DNA from: JAJKJG01 sp036389455 | Lineage (GTDB): Bacteria > Pseudomonadota > Alphaproteobacteria > Rhizobiales > Beijerinckiaceae | Direction of reading: 5' to 3' | DNA: 15,539 nt | Assembly (NCBI GenBank): GCA_036389455.1 | Contig: DASVPW010000097.1 | Location: forward strand, 1 to 15,539 | Part shown: positions 13,036-15,539 of the stretch, one piece after another | Layout: each line of letters opens with the position of its first letter | How positions within the stretch are numbered: position 1 is the stretch's first letter | Program-made: the position numbers and the translations under genes | The notes under the pieces: model-generated | The model's database searches: none | What the model saw: only the letters and a program-made list of their open reading frames with translations | Told to the model about the DNA's origin: nothing

Positions 13036-13518
13036 ATGACCGACCAGACCCCGATCGATCCGATCAGCGCGACCCCGCTTGCGGCGCTAGCAATGCCGCC
13101 GCGGCGCGGCTGCCCCCTGTCGGACCTGCGCGACAAGCTGCGCCGGGTGGGCTTGCGCCCGACGCGCCAGCGCGTCTCGCTCGGCTGGCTCCTGTTCGGC
13201 AAGGGCGACCGGCACATCACGGCCGAGGCGCTGTTCGACGAGGCGATGCGCTCCCGCATCCCGGTCTCGCTCGCGACCGTCTACAACACCCTGCACCAGT
13301 TCACCGACGCGGGCCTCCTGCGCCAGCTCGCGGTCGACGGCTCCAAGGCCTACTTCGACACCAACCCGAGCGAGCACCACCACTTCTTCATCGAGGGCGA
13401 GGACGCCCTCGTCGACGTGCCCGGCGAGGCGATCGCGGTCGGCGAGCTGCCCGAGCCGCCGGAGGGCCTCGAGATCGCCGGCGTCGAGGTGATCGTGCGG
13501 CTCAGAAGGAAGGGCTGA
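13036..13518 (+). CDS. irr: Iron response regulator Irr (Fur family)
   Basis: Irr is the alphaproteobacterial Fur-family regulator that senses iron through heme from ferrochelatase and is degraded or inactivated when heme is plentiful. The 160-residue protein has the N-terminal heme motif GCP (Gly25-Cys26-Pro27), a winged-helix DNA-binding part (LRPTRQRVSLGWLLFGKG, then PVSLATVYNTLHQFTDAGLLRQ) and the HHH cluster (His114-116) used as a second heme and metal site. Size and order agree with Bradyrhizobium Irr (about 163 residues). I chose the ATG at 13036. The frame is open upstream, but the earlier part lacks family sequence and contains the promoter candidate. A later ATG (13093) would still keep the GCP motif. 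The ribosome site is weak. It is divergent from fabA, so both may respond to shared control. Confidence 0.93.
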   Translation: MTDQTPIDPISATPLAALAMPPRRGCPLSDLRDKLRRVGLRPTRQRVSLGWLLFGKGDRHITAEALFDEAMRSRIPVSLATVYNTLHQFTDAGLLRQLAVDGSKAYFDTNPSEHHHFFIEGEDALVDVPGEAIAVGELPEPPEGLEIAGVEVIVRLRRKG

Positions 13519-13549
13519 GGAGTATGAGCCGGAGCCGCGCAGCCGCACG

Positions 13550-13804
13550 CTAATTGTTTGTGAATCTCGAGCAGAACCCCGGCGCGCCGATCGCGGCTAT
13601 CACGCAGCCGCGCCGTATTTCATCGACGATCACATCACATGGATTGTCGGAGTGACACGGTGGACGTGTCGCCGGAGAGACCATCCTGCACTGCTGAACC
13701 AATTCTCGTGCTCGCCGTTCGCCGATGGTCGCGCGGCAAGTCGCGGCATTCGCGGCTTGAGCACCAATGGCCACCAATGCGGCTATGTACAAAGGCATGC
13801 GCAT
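13550..13804 (-). CDS. Small exported six-cysteine protein, unknown function
   Basis: Encodes 84 residues. The first 20 form a Sec signal peptide (hydrophobic YIAALVAIGAQ, cleavage probably after ANA at residue 20). The mature part is about 64 residues with six cysteines (23, 39, 50, 56, 67, 78), enough for three disulfides in the periplasm. Notable segments are VSPATRPPC, NPCDVIVDEIRRGC and a C-terminal GFCSRF. The start is the ATG at 13804, because GGAAGG lies 6 nt upstream; a second ATG follows two codons later. A longer open frame upstream lacks these features. I do not recognise a named family. It is divergent from the GH24 lysozyme and shares its upstream region, so a link with cell-wall lysis or protection is possible but unproven. 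Convergent with irr. Confidence 0.75.
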   Translation of the reverse strand: MRMPLYIAALVAIGAQAANAATCRATIGERRARELVQQCRMVSPATRPPCHSDNPCDVIVDEIRRGCVIAAIGAPGFCSRFTNN

Positions 13805-13962
13805 CGAGCGCCTTCCAATCCAAGGCTGCCGCCCATCCAGGCCTTTAATAAGAGCCGAATGCCGGGACGGTTCCCAGGAGCTTGGATTGAGGCTGACTGT
13901 CGCTTGGCAAGCCCGCATGCTATCCCGCATGCTATCATGCAGTGTACCAGCGGGAGGATGGC
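13805..13962. promoter_or_regulatory. Shared upstream region of lysozyme and Cys-rich gene
   Basis: This 158-bp divergent region carries a tandem 12-bp repeat, CCCGCATGCTAT, at 13912-13923 and 13924-13935; each copy holds the palindrome GCATGC. TTGGCA (13904-13909) and TATCAT (13933-13938) resemble promoter boxes, but their 23-nt spacing is wrong. On the minus strand a TTATTAAAGG segment could serve as a -10 for the Cys-rich gene. Confidence 0.35.
13912..13935. repeat. Tandem 12-bp direct repeat with GCATGC cores
   Basis: Two exact head-to-tail copies of CCCGCATGCTAT end 27 nt before the lysozyme ATG. Another GCATGC overlaps that start codon. The copies could be slippage products or paired regulator half-sites. 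Confidence 0.6.
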
Positions 13963-14409
13963 ATGCGGGCGATCAATAGGGCCGGTCTGGATCTTATCGA
14001 GCACTTCGAGGGCCTGCGGCTCGACGCATATCAGGACGTGGCCGGCATATGGACGATCGGGTATGGCCACACACGTGGAGTCCATCCCGGCATGGTGATG
14101 ACGAAAGCAGAGGCCGAGCAGGCGCTTGAAGACGATCTCAGCACCGCGCAAACTGCGGTGGAGAACGCCACGAGTGACGCCGAGACGACGGACAATCAGT
14201 TCAGCGCGATGGTCTCATTGTGCTTCAATATTGGTTCGGCCAACTTTCGGACCTCGTCCGTGCTCCGAAACCATCTCGCGGGCGACTTCCAAGGCGCGGC
14301 CGATGCATTCCTGCTCTGGAATAAGGCGACGATCCATGGTGTCCGTCAAGAAGTCGCCGGCTTGACGCGCAGGCGATCCGCCGAACGGGAACTTTATCTA
14401 AAGGATTAG
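13963..14409 (+). CDS. Phage-type lysozyme (GH24 endolysin-like)
   Basis: A GH24 (T4/P21-like) muramidase that cleaves the MurNAc-GlcNAc bond of peptidoglycan. The 148-residue protein holds the family signature IEHFEGLRLDAY..DVAGIWTIGYGHT. The catalytic triad appears as Glu16, Asp25 and Thr31, with the same 9 and 6 residue spacing as Glu35, Asp44 and Thr50 of P21 lysozyme. The later FNIGSANFRTSSVLR and GLTRRRSAERELY segments are typical of the C-terminal lobe. The start is the ATG at 13963, with GGGAGG 5 nt upstream; an upstream in-frame GTG lacks a site. No signal peptide or SAR helix is visible, and no holin or spanin lies nearby. GC is lower than in neighbours. Likely a prophage remnant or domesticated lysin. 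Confidence 0.93.
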   Translation: MRAINRAGLDLIEHFEGLRLDAYQDVAGIWTIGYGHTRGVHPGMVMTKAEAEQALEDDLSTAQTAVENATSDAETTDNQFSAMVSLCFNIGSANFRTSSVLRNHLAGDFQGAADAFLLWNKATIHGVRQEVAGLTRRRSAERELYLKD

Positions 14410-14463
14410 GTGCCGGCCCGGACCGCTCCGTGCAACTCCAGCTCGATCATCTGCGCCGCGCGT

Positions 14464-15048
14464 CTATTCCACCTTCTCGTTCGGGTAGACCCCCCACAGC
14501 CGGTCCTGGCGCACGTAGCCGGCGAGGTCGCCGGCCTTCGGGTTGACGACCACGATCCGGCACCAGGTCCCGGTGCACTGGCGGACGTTGGCGATGACGC
14601 CGGGCTGGAGCCGGGCCACGACCTCGGCGCGCTCGTCGGCGCGCTCGTACAGCGGCAGCGGCGCCGCCTCGCCCTTGACCCACGGGGTGATCAGCGCCGT
14701 GCGGCGCCCGGACAGGAGGGAATGCAGCACCCAGCCCTCGGTGCCCTCCGAGTCGCGGATGCGGCGCCAGGTCTCGAACTCGGCGACGATCTCGACCGGG
14801 AGGCCGGCGCGCTGGAACACCCAGGAGGTGCGGTGGTCCTTCGAGGGCCCCTCGCGCAGGTTCACCCGGTCGCTCTTGAGGCTGACGAAGCGGGGGACCG
14901 GCAGGCCCGTGGCCTTGCCGACGGTTGTCTCCGGGGCGCCCTGCGCCCGGGCCGGGCTGGCCGCCGCGAGAGCTGCCGCGAAGAGAGCCGCCGCGCAGGC
15001 CGGGATCAGCCGCCGGCGCGCCGCAGGTGAGGGAGGGGTCGCCTGCAT
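14464..15048 (-). CDS. Exported bacterial SH3-domain protein
   Basis: Encodes 194 residues. The N-terminus is a Sec signal peptide: Arg-rich start, Ala-rich core, cleavage probably after ARA at residue 35. Two SH3b-like units follow. The first (about 53-118) has RFVSLKSDRVNLREGPS, WVFQRAGLPVEIV, WRRIRDSEGTEGWV and LLSGRRTALI. The second (about 121-187) ends in GYVRQDRLWGVYP. Cys158 and Cys163 could pair in the periplasm. The family (SH3_3/DUF1058-like) is thought to bind cell wall or protein partners; no catalytic site is present. The start is the ATG at 15048, with GAGGG about 9 nt upstream. It is divergent from the hydroxyacid dehydrogenase and convergent with the lysozyme, only 54 nt from it. 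Confidence 0.88.
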   Translation of the reverse strand: MQATPPSPAARRRLIPACAAALFAAALAAASPARAQGAPETTVGKATGLPVPRFVSLKSDRVNLREGPSKDHRTSWVFQRAGLPVEIVAEFETWRRIRDSEGTEGWVLHSLLSGRRTALITPWVKGEAAPLPLYERADERAEVVARLQPGVIANVRQCTGTWCRIVVVNPKAGDLAGYVRQDRLWGVYPNEKVE

Positions 15049-15208
15049 GGTCCTGGACCCTCTGGAAAACCGCCTTCGATTTGTCTTCTCTTGCGCCTCT
15101 GCTAGAGAGGCTCCGAGGCCGCCGTGAGGCGGCGTGTCGCCATTTCGCCGGGGCATGGTTAAGGGCGCGTGAAGCGTCCTCCGGCCCGATCCGAGGACCG
15201 GGGCGCCC
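15049..15208. promoter_or_regulatory. Divergent promoter region with two adjacent hairpins
   Basis: This gap separates the SH3 gene from the hydroxyacid dehydrogenase. It contains GCCTCT-GCTAG-AGAGGC (15095-15111) and, 6 nt on, GCCGCC-GTGA-GGCGGC (15118-15133), both perfect 6-bp stems. They could be operators or leader structures for either gene. I cannot assign -35/-10 boxes. Confidence 0.35.
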
Positions 15209-15539
15209 ATGAAGAAGAGACCGCTCGTCGTCGTGACGCGCCGCCTCCCCGGGGTGGTCGAGACCCGCATGCGCGAGCTCTTCGACACCCGGCTCAACGT
15301 TGACGACAAGCCGATGTCGCAGGCCGAGCTGATGGACGCGGTGAAGGGGACCGACGTGCTCGTGCCGACGGTGACGGACGAGATCGACGCCTCCGTGCTG
15401 GCGCAGGCCGGGCCGAACCTCAAGCTCATCGCCAACTTCGGCAACGGCGTCGACAACATCGACGTCCAGGCGGCGCTGTCCCGCGGCATCACCGTGACGA
15501 ACACCCCCGGCGTCCTCACCGAGGACACGGCCGACATGA
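15209..15539 (+). CDS. D-2-hydroxyacid dehydrogenase (glyoxylate reductase/D-glycerate dehydrogenase-like), 5' part
   Basis: Only the first 110 codons lie in the window; the frame is still open at the right edge. The sequence begins MKKRPLVVVTRRLPGVVETR and continues with MRELFDTRLNVDD, DVLVPTVTDEIDASVLAQAG, LKLIANFGNGVDNIDVQAA and GITVTNTPGVLTEDTADM. This matches the catalytic lobe of GyaR-like D-2-hydroxyacid dehydrogenases, which reduce glyoxylate or hydroxypyruvate with NAD(P)H; NFGNGVDNID is a hallmark. The Rossmann domain and the catalytic Arg, Glu and His lie beyond the window, so substrate cannot be judged. The start is the ATG at 15209, with GAGGA about 11 nt upstream. Confidence 0.9.
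   Translation, partial: MKKRPLVVVTRRLPGVVETRMRELFDTRLNVDDKPMSQAELMDAVKGTDVLVPTVTDEIDASVLAQAGPNLKLIANFGNGVDNIDVQAALSRGITVTNTPGVLTEDTADM

Noticed and set aside
13805..13930. N-terminal extension of the six-Cys protein by 42 residues
   Set aside because: The inner ATG has a strong GGAAGG site 6 nt upstream and begins a clear signal peptide; the extension would bury the signal peptide.
13904..13938. TTGGCA and TATCAT as a sigma-70 promoter for the lysozyme
   Set aside because: Each box matches well, but the spacing is 23 nt, too long for a normal promoter; the earlier TATCCC is only 11 nt away.

Overview
The window looks like chromosomal DNA of a high-GC alphaproteobacterium of the order Rhizobiales (Hyphomicrobiales), possibly the Methylobacterium lineage. 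This rests on a Fur-family protein with the Irr hallmarks (GCP heme motif, HHH cluster) divergent from fabA-fabB, a FabI typical of the order, and a GC-rich codon bias with third positions almost always G or C. The genus is inference; no rRNA or tRNA is present to settle it.

Layout. 1-278: non-coding, with three GC-rich palindromes. 279-9401 (minus): one 3040-residue, cysteine-free, multi-domain protein with type I secretion features. It has an N-terminal BapA-like segment, a FecR-like domain, a Gly/Pro linker, VCBS and cadherin-like repeats, a DUF642-like module, a beta-propeller-like region, a C-type lectin fold, five RTX nonapeptides and a serralysin-type C-terminus. 9402-9637: its upstream region. 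9638-12817 (minus): the unsaturated fatty-acid cluster fabA, fabB, a small two-helix membrane protein gene and fabI. The small gene starts inside the fabB stop codon and lies in a reading frame that is also open through fabB, so it is easily missed. 12818-13035: intergenic region with an irr promoter candidate and an inverted repeat. 13036-13518 (plus): irr. 13519-14463: a lower-GC patch with a six-cysteine exported protein (minus) and, divergent from it, a phage-type GH24 lysozyme (plus). 14464-15048 (minus): exported SH3-domain protein. 15209-15539 (plus): 5' part of a D-2-hydroxyacid dehydrogenase that runs off the window.

How the genes fit together. FabA makes and isomerises the double bond at C10, FabB elongates the cis product, and FabI does the last reduction of each elongation cycle. 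Irr, the heme- and iron-responsive regulator, is transcribed away from fabA out of a shared 218-bp region. The giant protein is probably an independent surface or biofilm factor; no ABC transporter, membrane-fusion protein or LapG/LapD-type gene for it lies in the window. The lysozyme and Cys-rich pair look like a small acquired module between core genes.

Most notable: the nested domain architecture and freshly duplicated repeats of the giant protein; the small membrane gene coupled to fabB; a Tyr-to-Phe change next to the FabI active site; the TTGCGG repeat and promoter arrangement before irr; and the lysozyme/Cys-rich pair. I found no CRISPR array, insertion sequence or RNA gene.
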